NCBI GenBank assembly: GCA_903925015.1
Contig: CAIYDY010000456.1
Location: 1-42,575 of the forward strand
Reading direction: 5' to 3'
Origin: an uncultured Acidobacteriia bacterium
Lineage (GTDB): Bacteria > Acidobacteriota > Terriglobia > Bryobacterales > Bryobacteraceae
DNA: 42,575 nt
Below are positions 26,789-34,521 of this stretch, one piece after another (the stretch's first letter is position 1; each line of letters begins with the position of its first letter). Under the pieces are notes generated by a model. It worked only from the letters and a program-made list of their open reading frames with translations. It did not search any database and was not told where the DNA came from. Both the position numbers and the translations under genes were made by a program.

Positions 26789-27418
26789 ATGGCTTTGGAC
26801 ATGATCCGCATTCTGGTGGCCGACGACCACGCCGTGGTCCGAAGCGGCATTACGGGTATTATCAATGCCCAAGCTGACATGCGCGTCGTCGCCGATGCCG
26901 CCGACGGAGCCTCCGCTGTGGCCTGCTTTCTCGCACACCTGCCGGACGTGACGCTAGTCGACCTCCAAATGCCAAAGCTGGACGGCATCCAAGTCATCAG
27001 GAATGTTCGGGCCACCCATCCCGATGCGCGCGTGATTGTCCTCACCACCTACGACACGGACGAGGATATCGAACAGGCGCTCAAGGCAGGGGCCAAGGCC
27101 TATCTACTGAAGGATGTGGAGCCCCAGGATCTTGTCCAGTGCATCCGGGACGTCCATTCAGGGAAGATGTCCGTTGCGCCGGCGGTCGCTGCCAAGCTGG
27201 CCACACGCCTAACGCGGGTCCAGTTGACCACCCGTGAACTGGAAGTTCTGAAGCTGATCGCCAAGGGACAGTCGAACAAGGAGATCGGTGCGGAGCTCTT
27301 CATCGCGGAAAGCACCGTCAAACTCCACGTAAACACCTTGTTCGAGAAGATCGGCGTTACCAGCCGCACCGAAGCCATGCGGGTTGGCTTGGAGCGCGGG
27401 TTGATTCGGCTGCGCTAA
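26789..27418 (+). CDS. NarL/FixJ-family response regulator
   Basis: A 209-aa two-domain regulator. The receiver has the acidic pair in ILVADDHAVVR, the phosphoacceptor Asp58 in VTLVDLQMPKLDG, the Thr of VIVLTTYDTD, and the Lys in AKAYLLKDV. The LuxR-type helix-turn-helix is LTTRELEVLKLIAKGQSNKEIGAELFIAESTVKLHVNT (written in full only as a motif position: residues about 148-185). It is the cognate partner of the kinase directly upstream. The last 26 bases of this gene are repeated at 29867-29892, at the far end of the TA segment. Confidence 0.93.
   Translation: MALDMIRILVADDHAVVRSGITGIINAQADMRVVADAADGASAVACFLAHLPDVTLVDLQMPKLDGIQVIRNVRATHPDARVIVLTTYDTDEDIEQALKAGAKAYLLKDVEPQDLVQCIRDVHSGKMSVAPAVAAKLATRLTRVQLTTRELEVLKLIAKGQSNKEIGAELFIAESTVKLHVNTLFEKIGVTSRTEAMRVGLERGLIRLR
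27393..27418 (+). repeat. 26-bp direct repeat, left copy, within the regulator 3' end
   Basis: The last 26 bases of the response-regulator gene match 29867-29892 in the same orientation at 24 of 26 positions, including a perfect core TTGATTCGGCTGCGCT (27401-27416 and 29875-29890). The copies bracket the minus-strand TA segment. A repeat made from the 3' end of a gene, with the gene left intact, resembles an integration site (att) duplication. Confidence 0.75.
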
Positions 27419-27441
27419 CCGCCAACCCGCCGAGCCGGGAA

Positions 27442-27472
27442 CGCGGCTTGCCCTTTCGGTGCCCGAGCCGCG
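27442..27472. terminator. Hairpin between converging genes
   Basis: A 9-bp stem (CGCGGCTTG with CGAGCCGCG, one G-T pair) around a 13-base loop, 24 bp after the regulator stop and 11 bp from the end of the converging vapC pseudogene. No U-run follows, so termination here is plausible but not shown. Confidence 0.5.
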
Positions 27473-27482
27473 CGAACACGGC

Positions 27483-27926
27483 TCACAAGGGGAATGATGC
27501 CGAAGCTGGGTTTATAGCTTCCGCCAGTTCCCAATCCTCAATCCGCAAGTCCGGCACACGTGAGAACTCGCGAGTATTGTGTGTGACCAAGGTCAAACCC
27601 GCGCTGCGTGCTATGGCCGCGATCATCAAGTCGTTCGGTCCGATGGGTTGACCGATTTTTGCCAGGCATGCCCGAATCAATCCATATTCCCGGGCATCTT
27701 CGTCGCGAAAAGGCAATGAACGGTAAGGAGAGAAGAAGAACTCCAGTTTCGCCATTGATTCCAGAGGGCGGTCGGAACGGATCGCCCCGAAGACGAGCTC
27801 CGCCTTGACGATAGAACACAACCGAATCTGATCCGGACTGATGGCCTCAAACCTGTGCGCAACGGCCAAGGATCAGCCATTGAGGAATTGAATGCACGTG
27901 TTCGTGTCGAGCAGGTACCTTGACAA
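27483..27926 (-). pseudogene. vapC-like PIN toxin interrupted by an in-frame TGA
   Basis: The reading begins at TTG 27926 with SRYLLDTNTCIQFLNG (first catalytic Asp), meets TGA at 27875-27873, and continues in the same frame as SLAVAHRFEAISPDQIRLCS, VKAELVFGA, and later IGPNDLMIAAIA and LVTHNTREFSRV (further PIN acidic residues) to a normal end. Related VapC proteins usually have Arg here (FLNGRS), so one CGA-to-TGA transition explains the stop. The C-terminal 128-residue frame can be read from ATG 27869 but lacks the first active-site Asp. The gene follows the antitoxin by 8 bp. Probably inactive. Confidence 0.8.
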
Positions 27927-27934
27927 TTTTGTAT

Positions 27935-28174
27935 CTACAGGAGCTGGCGATCCTGCAATTCGCCTTGAGGGTGGCGCTCGAAACCTGAATCCCCAAGGGA
28001 ACCAAACAGTTCGAAGTACCCATCCGGCCAAGCACTTGGCGGGGGATTCTTCCAAGTAGGAACAGGATTGACTACGACTAGAACCTCAAGGTCTGAGTCT
28101 GAAAACTCGGTAGGAATGTTCAGCGTGAGAATACCCCCCTCATCCGTCCGGGACAAGGCTGAGATGCTAATCAT
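27935..28174 (-). CDS. VapB-like antitoxin
   Basis: A 79-aa protein from ATG 28174, with AGGAGG in good position upstream. The N-terminal strands (MISISALSRTDEGGILTLNIPTEFSD, residues 1-26) resemble the dimerising DNA-binding part of small VapB-like antitoxins. The C-terminal WPDGYFELFGSLGDSGFERHPQGEL is the type of tail that clamps VapC in acidobacterial pairs (from memory). It is followed by the broken vapC, so it has no working partner here unless it neutralises toxins encoded elsewhere. A longer start at 28210 is possible but lacks a comparable ribosome site. Confidence 0.75.
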   Translation of the reverse strand: MISISALSRTDEGGILTLNIPTEFSDSDLEVLVVVNPVPTWKNPPPSAWPDGYFELFGSLGDSGFERHPQGELQDRQLL

Positions 28175-28416
28175 GCTCCCATTGTCCTCCTGCCCGACGA
28201 AGAATAGCAAGTCCCAACCGCTCGAATGCCTTGTTCGACAGTATCCGCGTCACCAGAAGGACAGAAGTGTTGGGGAGGCGAGGCTCCCCGCCGTTGCATT
28301 GGCCTAGGCGTCGAAGCTGGCTTCCAATAGAGGCCACAGTGCCGAACTCTCGTGCGTGATAGTCCACTCCTTGGAACCGTCCCATCCCGTTCGTCGCCCA
28401 CGCCCCGGGGTAGCGG

Positions 28417-29217
28417 TTACTTATCTGGGGTCAAGTGGAGACCACTCGTCTCTGTGGTTCCGGTTGCTGCATCCACGAGCTTCATGTCCGCCAGGCACGT
28501 TTGTCTTGGTAGGTGCGTCGTTGAATACATCGGTATCGATACCTTCACGTAATAGGTCTTTCCCGCTTCTGCCTCAAACTTCAGCCTACCGCGCGGGGGC
28601 AGTAGTTCGAGGGCTAATTTGACCTCGTCAGAACACCGATCTACTTCTGTCAGGTGCCACTTTAGGGACGGATGGGGACCGCACACACGAAGTCGTTGAT
28701 CCGGAGTTTTTAGAACCTTGAGTTTGCCTGCCTCTCTAAATTGAGCTAATGTTGTCTGGGCAGTGAGCAGCTCGCCTAGGCAGCCACCGACGTTCCCGGT
28801 CGAGCTTGTGCGCTTCCAGTCCATGCCATCGCACCCTGAGCCGGATATCAGCAATCTCGGCCAGTGCATAGCCCCGGTGTGATAGCACAATTCACCTAGA
28901 ACGACGGTCCCTTCGGGCACCTCTTTCGACATGTATGTTCCATTGTGCAGATCCGCAAGATAATCTACGTTAACAAATACGGGCCAGTGAGTGGCCAAAC
29001 CAAGCATGTGTGCTTGCCGGTAAACGTAAACCGTAGCTGACGACAGCGAGAGAGGAGTAGCGGGGGTTTGCGCCTCGGTCCGGCGTCCTGTTAGCAAGAA
29101 CAAAGACCCGCCAACGGCTCCCCAATACAGCAGTCGCGTCGCAATGCCGATGGCTTTGCCGTGGCAGTCGAGCCTCTTGGCGCCTACCGTGGCGGAGAAT
29201 CTGGCTAGGCTTATCAT
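28417..29217 (-). CDS. DUF2846-like exported or anchored protein
   Basis: A 266-aa protein with GAGGAGG before ATG 29217 and one hydrophobic N-terminal segment (LLYWGAVGGSLFLLTG) followed by AQTPA, fitting a signal peptide or anchor. SSATVYVYRQ, VFVNVDYLADLHNGTYMSKEVPEG and LKFEAEAGKTYYVKVSI resemble DUF2846-type envelope proteins: short beta domains with V-Y-R and G-K-T-Y-Y motifs. Between these lies an insertion of about 100 residues with several Cys. The last part is LADMKLVDAATGTTETSG. Function is unknown. It lies inside the TA segment. 28211-28416 downstream holds no gene I can support. Confidence 0.62.
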   Translation of the reverse strand: MISLARFSATVGAKRLDCHGKAIGIATRLLYWGAVGGSLFLLTGRRTEAQTPATPLSLSSATVYVYRQAHMLGLATHWPVFVNVDYLADLHNGTYMSKEVPEGTVVLGELCYHTGAMHWPRLLISGSGCDGMDWKRTSSTGNVGGCLGELLTAQTTLAQFREAGKLKVLKTPDQRLRVCGPHPSLKWHLTEVDRCSDEVKLALELLPPRGRLKFEAEAGKTYYVKVSIPMYSTTHLPRQTCLADMKLVDAATGTTETSGLHLTPDK

Positions 29218-29282
29218 CTTTCCTCCTCATAAAGCAGCATGATAGGTGCCGGGTGCTAAGTCAAGGAGTTTCTGCGTTCCCA

Positions 29283-29444
29283 TCAAATCAGTTTGGGTTC
29301 CGGGATCGGCTGTCGCGGACGCTTCCCCATCTGCGCGCCGGCTAGAACAAGTTGCGCGCACTGCTCGGCGGTAACGCCTTGGGAGTCTGCCATCTCGGTC
29401 AAGATGGCGGCTTGAGCGTCGGGAACATCGATTGTGAGAGTCAT
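29283..29444 (-). CDS. Orphan antitoxin-like small protein
   Basis: A 53-aa reading frame from ATG 29444. The start MTLTIDVPDAQAAILTEMA, followed by a helix GVTAEQCAQLVLAGAQ, resembles the DNA-binding half of short antitoxins (MTLTI-type, RHH-like) common beside toxin genes in Acidobacteria. The C-terminus (KRPRQPIPEPKLI) is short, so the toxin-binding tail may be missing. No toxin follows within the expected distance. It could be a leftover of a TA pair or a chance frame; the N-terminal pattern favours the former. Confidence 0.5.
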   Translation of the reverse strand: MTLTIDVPDAQAAILTEMADSQGVTAEQCAQLVLAGAQMGKRPRQPIPEPKLI

Positions 29445-29526
29445 TCCGAATTCACTCTGCCTTGATTATCGCTCAGCGCACCCGATCCCGATGCGGGCCA
29501 AGTGCACCCTCCGATACACGCTGAGT

Positions 29527-29866
29527 CTACCCCAGTTCCGCCAGAGACCGCAAGACCGCAATCTTCAGCAATGGCAACTCCTGCTCGACAATGAGCCAAA
29601 TCCGGTAGCCATCATTCCGGTCGTACTCGTGCCGGAGTCGATTGCCCAAGGCACGGATCTGGACCAGTCGATCTCGGGACACAGGTCCTCCGCCAGCGGG
29701 CCGATTGCCTTGCTGGCCTCGCTCACACGCTCCAAGCAACGTTCTACTGCATCGTATGTCTTGAGGTCGTCGAGAAGCGAGTCCTCGTTGAAGCCGTCGA
29801 CGTGTACTTCAATCCGGCGGATCTTCTCGGCGATATCCTTAATCCGTTGACGGAGGGTAGGCCTCC
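29527..29866 (-). pseudogene. HepT-like (DUF86/HEPN) toxin, frameshifted and 5'-truncated
   Basis: The sequence LRQRIKDIAEKIRRIEVHVDG, then YDAVERCLERVSEASKAIG, then DLCPEIDW in one frame continues as QIRALGNRLRHEYD and LPLLKIAVLRSLAELG in another, ending at 29527. Loss of one base at the Ser codon after DW (near 29665) explains the break. The order matches HepT nucleases of MNT/HepT modules. No start codon is found at the proper distance: the similarity stops where the right copy of the 26-bp direct repeat begins (29867). The partner nucleotidyltransferase gene is absent. Non-functional remnant. Confidence 0.75.
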
Positions 29867-29892
29867 AGCGCGGCTTGATTCGGCTGCGCTGA
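29867..29892 (+). repeat. 26-bp direct repeat, right copy
   Basis: This matches the 3' end of the response-regulator gene (27393-27418) at 24 of 26 positions. It marks the point where HepT similarity is cut off and so is probably the right junction of the TA segment. Confidence 0.75.
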
Positions 29893-29923
29893 AGGCACGC
29901 CGTTACCTTCCAGGCAATACCCG

Positions 29924-30736
29924 CTAGACCCGGCGGCGACCGGCAACCAAGGCGAAAACGCCAATTCCCACTAAGCACGCAGTTCCCGGCTCCGGGGTAT
30001 CGGTAACACTGCCCTGCATCAGGGGCGCTCCGTTGGCGTCCAACATTTTTGTCACAGTCGTGGTGCCGTCCACGTTCAAGCCGAAGATTCCAGAGCTCAA
30101 TGGCGGATCGGCCCCGCCGGAACTCTTCTCACTGGCACTCCAGAAGGCTGGATCGGGGCTGTAGACGCCTCCCGGGCCGCCGCTGCCGGAACGGTCGATG
30201 GTGAGGCTGAATTCGGCTATCGGATGGTTGTGTGAGTTCAGCACGCTTGGACCAAAGCCCATTGCGGCGTGGAAATTGGCCAAGGTCAGATCCGCCTGGC
30301 TCAACGCGTCCCATCCGGACCCGGCACCCAGCAGGAACGATCCATTCTGGTCCAGCGGCGCAACATTGCCGATCACCCTTTCGAATGCTGCAAAACCGCT
30401 CGGCCCGATCCGCACCAAGTACGCATGGTTGTCCGGCACAACTTCGAAGAAGACGTCAAAGAACGACGCCGGGGTTGTGCTGCCGATGTAATCGTAGATG
30501 AGATAGAGGTTGTTGTCCTGGCCCGGAACACCTTGGTCCACCCCGAGCACCGCGCCGCCGACGCCGTTTACCGGTGGAAAGAGAATCTCCTTGGACGTGG
30601 CGCACGTTACCCATTCGCCGGAACTGGTGAATGCACCGTCGATCACATGGTTGCAACCTGCGGCTTGGGCCACGCCCGCCGCAATAAAAAAGGGCAGCAC
30701 CTTCAGCAGTGCCGCCCTCTGGACCTTCTTTTTCAT
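29924..30736 (-). CDS. PEP-CTERM sorting-domain protein
   Basis: A 270-aa exported protein. It has a signal peptide (MKKKVQRAALLKVLPFFIAAGVAQAA). The C-terminus shows the tripartite sorting signal: TPEPGT, a hydrophobic helix (ACLVGIGVFALVAG) and a terminal RRR. Such proteins are recognised by an exosortase (EpsH-type) and are often linked to exopolysaccharide or biofilm matrix. The central part is Gly/Ser/Asn-rich beta sequence with no known catalytic motif. The exosortase gene is not in the window. A promoter (30779-30807) lies upstream, so it is transcribed alone. Confidence 0.9.
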   Translation of the reverse strand: MKKKVQRAALLKVLPFFIAAGVAQAAGCNHVIDGAFTSSGEWVTCATSKEILFPPVNGVGGAVLGVDQGVPGQDNNLYLIYDYIGSTTPASFFDVFFEVVPDNHAYLVRIGPSGFAAFERVIGNVAPLDQNGSFLLGAGSGWDALSQADLTLANFHAAMGFGPSVLNSHNHPIAEFSLTIDRSGSGGPGGVYSPDPAFWSASEKSSGGADPPLSSGIFGLNVDGTTTVTKMLDANGAPLMQGSVTDTPEPGTACLVGIGVFALVAGRRRV

Positions 30737-30778
30737 GAATACTCCAATCCCACCGCCGTCGGGCAGATGGATGGAGCA

Positions 30779-30807
30779 ACTCTATTCCGTTACGCGGTCG
30801 GAGTCAA
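30779..30807 (-). promoter_or_regulatory. Promoter of the PEP-CTERM gene
   Basis: On the minus strand, TTGACT (30807-30802), a 17-bp spacer and TAGAGT (30784-30779) form a good sigma-70-type promoter. The predicted start is near 30772, giving a leader of about 36 bases before ATG 30736. Confidence 0.65.
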
Positions 30808-30830
30808 GGATTATTTCAATTTCGTTACAG

Positions 30831-32405
30831 CTATTTCTTGATCCCGAAACAGTACAGAATCCCGTCGTAGGTTCCGATGTAGACCCGACCGTTCGCCACC
30901 GAGATACCGCTGAAGTGGTTCCACGACTTGATCTGGTCGCCGCTGGACCACAATTCGGCCCCGGTTTGCGCGTCCAGCGCGTACAGGGTCGCGTGGGTCG
31001 AGCCCGGAATACGCCGTTCCGGAGTATCTTCCAGTCCCGTATCGGCATAGGCCTGTTCCGTATCCTCGCCGCTGGCATAACTGAAAACCACGCCGTTGGC
31101 GATCACCGGCGGCTCGCCATGGTTCATGTCCCGCGAGATCCACGCTGGAACCAGCGACAACTTGCCGCCCTTGTCCTCCAACTTGAACGCCGCCACGCCG
31201 CCGTACTTGGTGGCCCCGTGCTCCACCGGAACCTTCAAGGCCGAATGTTTCGGACCCCAAAAGGGTGAAAGCACCCAACGGGTCCCCTTTGCATCCTCCC
31301 AACTGGCGAGCGAGCCCCAGATTCCGGCCGAGGCGAAGTTCACATCCTCGTTGCAGAACAGGGGAGTCCGGTACATGGGAGTGCGGTGGTCGTCGCCGCC
31401 GATGGACTTGGTGTCCATCAGGTACAACCGGCACTCCTTGCCGCCATCCACCATTAATTCCCGACCCTGGTAGTTGAAAATTACGGGTGTCACCTGCATG
31501 TCGAGATCGCGCTTGACGAGCCACTCGGCGTTGGAGGGACCGTAATAGTCGTTCAGCTCCAGCGACTTGGTGGTCGGATTCTGCTTCACGCCGATGATGC
31601 CGTTTCCGTAGATGCCGTTTTCGGGGTCCCACTTGCCGTCGCCGGTTCCCGTGTACATGGTACCGTCGGCCGAAATCGCCGGACCTTGCCGTCCCCACAT
31701 GCCGCCGCCGGCCGGTCCCCAGGTGCCCACCTTGTTCGTGGCGAGGTCATAGGCATAAACGACATTCGGATTGCCGCCGCAGCCCTGCGCGGTATGGGTG
31801 TAGAGAACGCCCTTGAATATGTTCAGGCCGTACGGTTTTCCGTTCGGGGGCATCCACTTGGCGGGAGGTGCCAAGTCTTCGCCGTCGGAAGCGTTGATCT
31901 GGTGCAAACGACCATCCCAGGATGCGGCATAGATGGTGTACTTGCCTGGGGTCGCCGTCGGAGTGATTACCGGAGTCGCCGTCTGTCCACCGGGGCAGAG
32001 GATGCCGGCACCGCGTCCACCCGAAGCCGGAGGGGTCCACGTATTTTCGAAGTGCTTGCTCCAGATCGTCTTGCCGGTTTGGACATCAATTGCGAACAGG
32101 TCGTCTGAGACTCCCGCGACAATCGCAACTTCCTTCCTGCCGCCAGAGATGTTCAAGTTCGCCACAATCAGCGGCGGGAACAGGTTGTGCATCACCTTGG
32201 GCTGGCTGGGGAGCTTCGAACTCCATAGCAGGGTCATGTTTTTGACCGACGACGGCGAGAGGAGTTTCTCGTCGCGCTGCCAATTGGTTCGCTGGACATC
32301 GTGGCCGTCGGTGAGCCAATCGGCACCCTGGCCGAACGCTTGGACGGCAAAACAACCGGCGGTCAGGGCGGCTGCGGCGAGTAGGATTCTGTGGTTGCGG
32401 GACAT
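30831..32405 (-). CDS. PQQ-binding-like beta-propeller protein
   Basis: A 524-aa exported protein from ATG 32405, with a signal peptide ([20 protein letters not shown]). It starts its mature part with [16 protein letters not shown] and carries propeller repeats such as [47 protein letters not shown] and [14 protein letters not shown]. These W-motif blades are those of quinoproteins. The adjacent-Cys disulfide of PQQ methanol dehydrogenases was not seen, so enzymatic PQQ use is uncertain; it could be a BamB-like scaffold or a quinoprotein subunit. It is divergent from a second propeller gene (32506) and shares its promoter region. Confidence 0.88.
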   Translation of the reverse strand: MSRNHRILLAAAALTAGCFAVQAFGQGADWLTDGHDVQRTNWQRDEKLLSPSSVKNMTLLWSSKLPSQPKVMHNLFPPLIVANLNISGGRKEVAIVAGVSDDLFAIDVQTGKTIWSKHFENTWTPPASGGRGAGILCPGGQTATPVITPTATPGKYTIYAASWDGRLHQINASDGEDLAPPAKWMPPNGKPYGLNIFKGVLYTHTAQGCGGNPNVVYAYDLATNKVGTWGPAGGGMWGRQGPAISADGTMYTGTGDGKWDPENGIYGNGIIGVKQNPTTKSLELNDYYGPSNAEWLVKRDLDMQVTPVIFNYQGRELMVDGGKECRLYLMDTKSIGGDDHRTPMYRTPLFCNEDVNFASAGIWGSLASWEDAKGTRWVLSPFWGPKHSALKVPVEHGATKYGGVAAFKLEDKGGKLSLVPAWISRDMNHGEPPVIANGVVFSYASGEDTEQAYADTGLEDTPERRIPGSTHATLYALDAQTGAELWSSGDQIKSWNHFSGISVANGRVYIGTYDGILYCFGIKK

Positions 32406-32421
32406 CGGTGAAAACTCCGGC

Positions 32422-32450
32422 TTGAAACGATTCACAACGTCTGGTAGTAT
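32422..32450 (+). promoter_or_regulatory. Rightward promoter of the second propeller gene
   Basis: TTGAAA (32422-32427), a 17-bp spacer and TAGTAT (32445-32450). The predicted start is near 32457, about 49 bases before ATG 32506, which has AAGGAG as ribosome site. Its -10 overlaps the -10 of the leftward promoter. Confidence 0.65.
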
Positions 32451-32473
32451 ACACCCGAACCGGTATCTTGCAA
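32446..32473 (-). promoter_or_regulatory. Leftward promoter of the first propeller gene
   Basis: On the minus strand, TTGCAA (32473-32468), a 16-bp spacer and TATACT (32451-32446). The predicted start is near 32439. The two -10 elements share five bases, so only one polymerase can sit here at a time. Confidence 0.62.
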
Positions 32474-32505
32474 ATTTGTTCGCCGATGCCCCAAGGAGTC
32501 CGCGT

Positions 32506-33996
32506 ATGACATCTCGCCGAGTCGCCGCCGCGACCGCAGTTCTAGCCGCTATTTGCGCCATCCCCGCGTTTTCGCAGGGGCGCGGGGGGGCTGATTGGTC
32601 CACAGGAGGGGGTGATGCCCAGCGATCCGGCTCCATTCGCACCGACCCCAAAATCTCCCCCGCCACCATGGCGAAACCCGGCTTCCAGCTGGCGTGGAGT
32701 GTAAAAGTGCGTAACGATTCCAAGCAGGGTATCGGACTTTCCGAGCCATCACTGATGGACCGCTACATCGGCTATCGCGGCTTCCGCTCCTATGCCTTCG
32801 TTGGTGGCAGCGGCGACAATGTCTTCGCGCTGGATTCGGATTTGGCCCGCATCGAGTGGAGCAAGCATTTTCCCTTGACCGCACCGGCTGGAACTGCGGC
32901 GTGCCCGGGTGGCATGACTGCCTCCGTGGTCCGGCCCGTTTCGGCTGCGATGGCAAATCCAAACGCCGGTCTCGGCGGTGGAGGCGGTGGTCGGGGTGGT
33001 CCGGCGAAATCCGGCGTCGGTGAACCACTCCAGGGAGCGGTCACGCTTGCGGCTATGACGGCACCAGCCGCTGGTCGTGCCGCAGCCGGTCCCGGACGCG
33101 GACCAGCAGCCAACCAGCAGCAGCGCCCGCGCCGCATGCCCAATTTCGTGAATGCTATTTCCAGCGACGGGGCCTTCCACAGCATGTACGTTTCGAATGG
33201 CGAAGAGCCGGAATTGCCCGTCAAGTTCCTGCCAGCCAACGCGAAGGTCTCCGGCCTGATCCTGGTGGAGGATGTAGCCTACGCAGTAACCTCCGGCAAT
33301 TGCGGTGGCGCACCGAACGGCATCTGGGCACTGGACACCGCTTCGAAGGCCGTTGCCTCCTACAAGGCCGACATCGTCGGCGCTCCGGCATTCGGCCCCG
33401 ACGGCGTGGTTTACGTAGCCACAGTCGGCGGCGAATTGGTCGCACTCGAGCCCAAGACCTTGGCCAAGAAGGCGTCCTACTCGGCGGGACAGGGCTTCGC
33501 GTCCCCGGCCGTTCTCTTCCTCAATGGCGAAAAGCCGATGGTCGCCGCGGCCACCAAGGATGGCACGATTTTGGCGTTGGATGCGGGTCTTTCCGCTGTT
33601 GCCGCGAAGTCGTCGGGTGCGAAAGCGACCGGCACCTTGTCCACATGGCAGGATGCGGCAGGTGCCCGATGGATCGCTGCTCCAACAGGGAAATCGGTTG
33701 CCGCATGGAAGCTGAACGGAGCCACCTTGGATTCGGCATGGACGTCGAAGGAAATCGCAGCCCCGATAGCTCCGGCGGTTGTGAACGGAGTCCTCTTCAC
33801 TGCCGCGGCCGGCGGCGCGGGCAAAGCCGTTCTCTACGCATTGGATGCGGCGACGGGCAAGGAATTCTGGAACAGCGGCGCGACCGTCACGTCCCAAGTG
33901 GGCGAAGGCGGAGGCTTGGCCATCGGCGGGAGCACCGTATACCTTGGCACCAAGGACGGCACGCTCTGGGCGTTCGGGTTCCCGATCGAGCACTAG
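32506..33996 (+). CDS. PQQ-like beta-propeller protein with Gly/Arg-rich insert
   Basis: A 496-aa exported protein from ATG 32506, with a signal peptide ([18 protein letters not shown]). The mature start [16 protein letters not shown] is like that of the divergent neighbour. Propeller blades include [51 protein letters not shown] and [14 protein letters not shown]. Residues about 147-215 are a low-complexity Gly/Ala/Arg/Gln insert ([30 protein letters not shown]) that interrupts the blades and is probably disordered. It is followed 4 bp later by the heme/HhH gene, so the two are co-transcribed and may work together in periplasmic electron transfer (inference). Confidence 0.87.
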   Translation: MTSRRVAAATAVLAAICAIPAFSQGRGGADWSTGGGDAQRSGSIRTDPKISPATMAKPGFQLAWSVKVRNDSKQGIGLSEPSLMDRYIGYRGFRSYAFVGGSGDNVFALDSDLARIEWSKHFPLTAPAGTAACPGGMTASVVRPVSAAMANPNAGLGGGGGGRGGPAKSGVGEPLQGAVTLAAMTAPAAGRAAAGPGRGPAANQQQRPRRMPNFVNAISSDGAFHSMYVSNGEEPELPVKFLPANAKVSGLILVEDVAYAVTSGNCGGAPNGIWALDTASKAVASYKADIVGAPAFGPDGVVYVATVGGELVALEPKTLAKKASYSAGQGFASPAVLFLNGEKPMVAAATKDGTILALDAGLSAVAAKSSGAKATGTLSTWQDAAGARWIAAPTGKSVAAWKLNGATLDSAWTSKEIAAPIAPAVVNGVLFTAAAGGAGKAVLYALDAATGKEFWNSGATVTSQVGEGGGLAIGGSTVYLGTKDGTLWAFGFPIEH

Positions 33997-34000
33997 GCGC

Positions 34001-34450
34001 ATGAGGAATTCGATCCTAGTGGCGGTTTTGCTTGGGGGAACGGCCTTTGCGCAGTTCCCCGACGGCCCGGGCAAGGCCGAGACAACGCGCCTCTGCAGCC
34101 AGTGCCACGAAATTGAGCGCGCCATCTCCCAGCGTTTGGACCCGAACGGCTGGCAGGAGACCACCAACAAGATGGTGTCCCTCGGCATGGCGGGCAAGCC
34201 GGAGGAAATTCGGGCAGTGGTGGATTACCTCGCCAAGAACTTTCCCGCCGACGCGGTGCCGAAGTTGAATGTCAACACGGCCACCCAGATCGAATTGGAA
34301 AGCGCTTTGGGACTAAGGCGTTCACAAGCAGCGGTGGTGATCGAGTACAGGACGAAGAACGGACCGTTCCGCTCCATTGAGGACCTGAAGAAAGTGCCGG
34401 GCCTGGATCCCGAGAAGGTCGCAGCCAAGAAGGACCGCCTTTCCTTCTAG
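34001..34450 (+). CDS. c-type heme protein fused to a helix-hairpin-helix domain
   Basis: A 149-aa exported protein. It has a signal peptide (MRNSILVAVLLGGTAFAQ), then RLCSQCHEIERA with a heme-binding CxxCH (Cys32, Cys35, His36) and a helical part with NGWQETTNKMVSLGMAGK that provides Met residues as possible distal ligands. From about residue 90 it becomes a ComEA-type helix-hairpin-helix domain: LNVNTATQIELESALGLRRSQA and FRSIEDLKKVPGLD. A heme domain joined to a DNA-binding-type HhH fold in an exported protein is unusual. It follows the propeller gene by 4 bp. It could be an electron acceptor for the quinoprotein, with the HhH used as a protein- or DNA-binding tail. Confidence 0.85.
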   Translation: MRNSILVAVLLGGTAFAQFPDGPGKAETTRLCSQCHEIERAISQRLDPNGWQETTNKMVSLGMAGKPEEIRAVVDYLAKNFPADAVPKLNVNTATQIELESALGLRRSQAAVVIEYRTKNGPFRSIEDLKKVPGLDPEKVAAKKDRLSF

Positions 34451-34521
34451 GCCCTAAATCATGCCGCCCAAAGCTTCGGCAGGGAAGGTGACTAGTTCGC
34501 CCTCCAGTTCCCCCTTACTAC

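Noticed and set aside
27873-27875. TGA in vapC read as selenocysteine
   Set aside because: Family members have Arg here, no selenocysteine insertion hairpin was noticed, and no catalytic role fits; a point mutation is simpler.
28211-28416. Short minus-strand frames upstream of the VapB-like gene
   Set aside because: No family pattern, no ribosome site, and they overlap each other in different frames.
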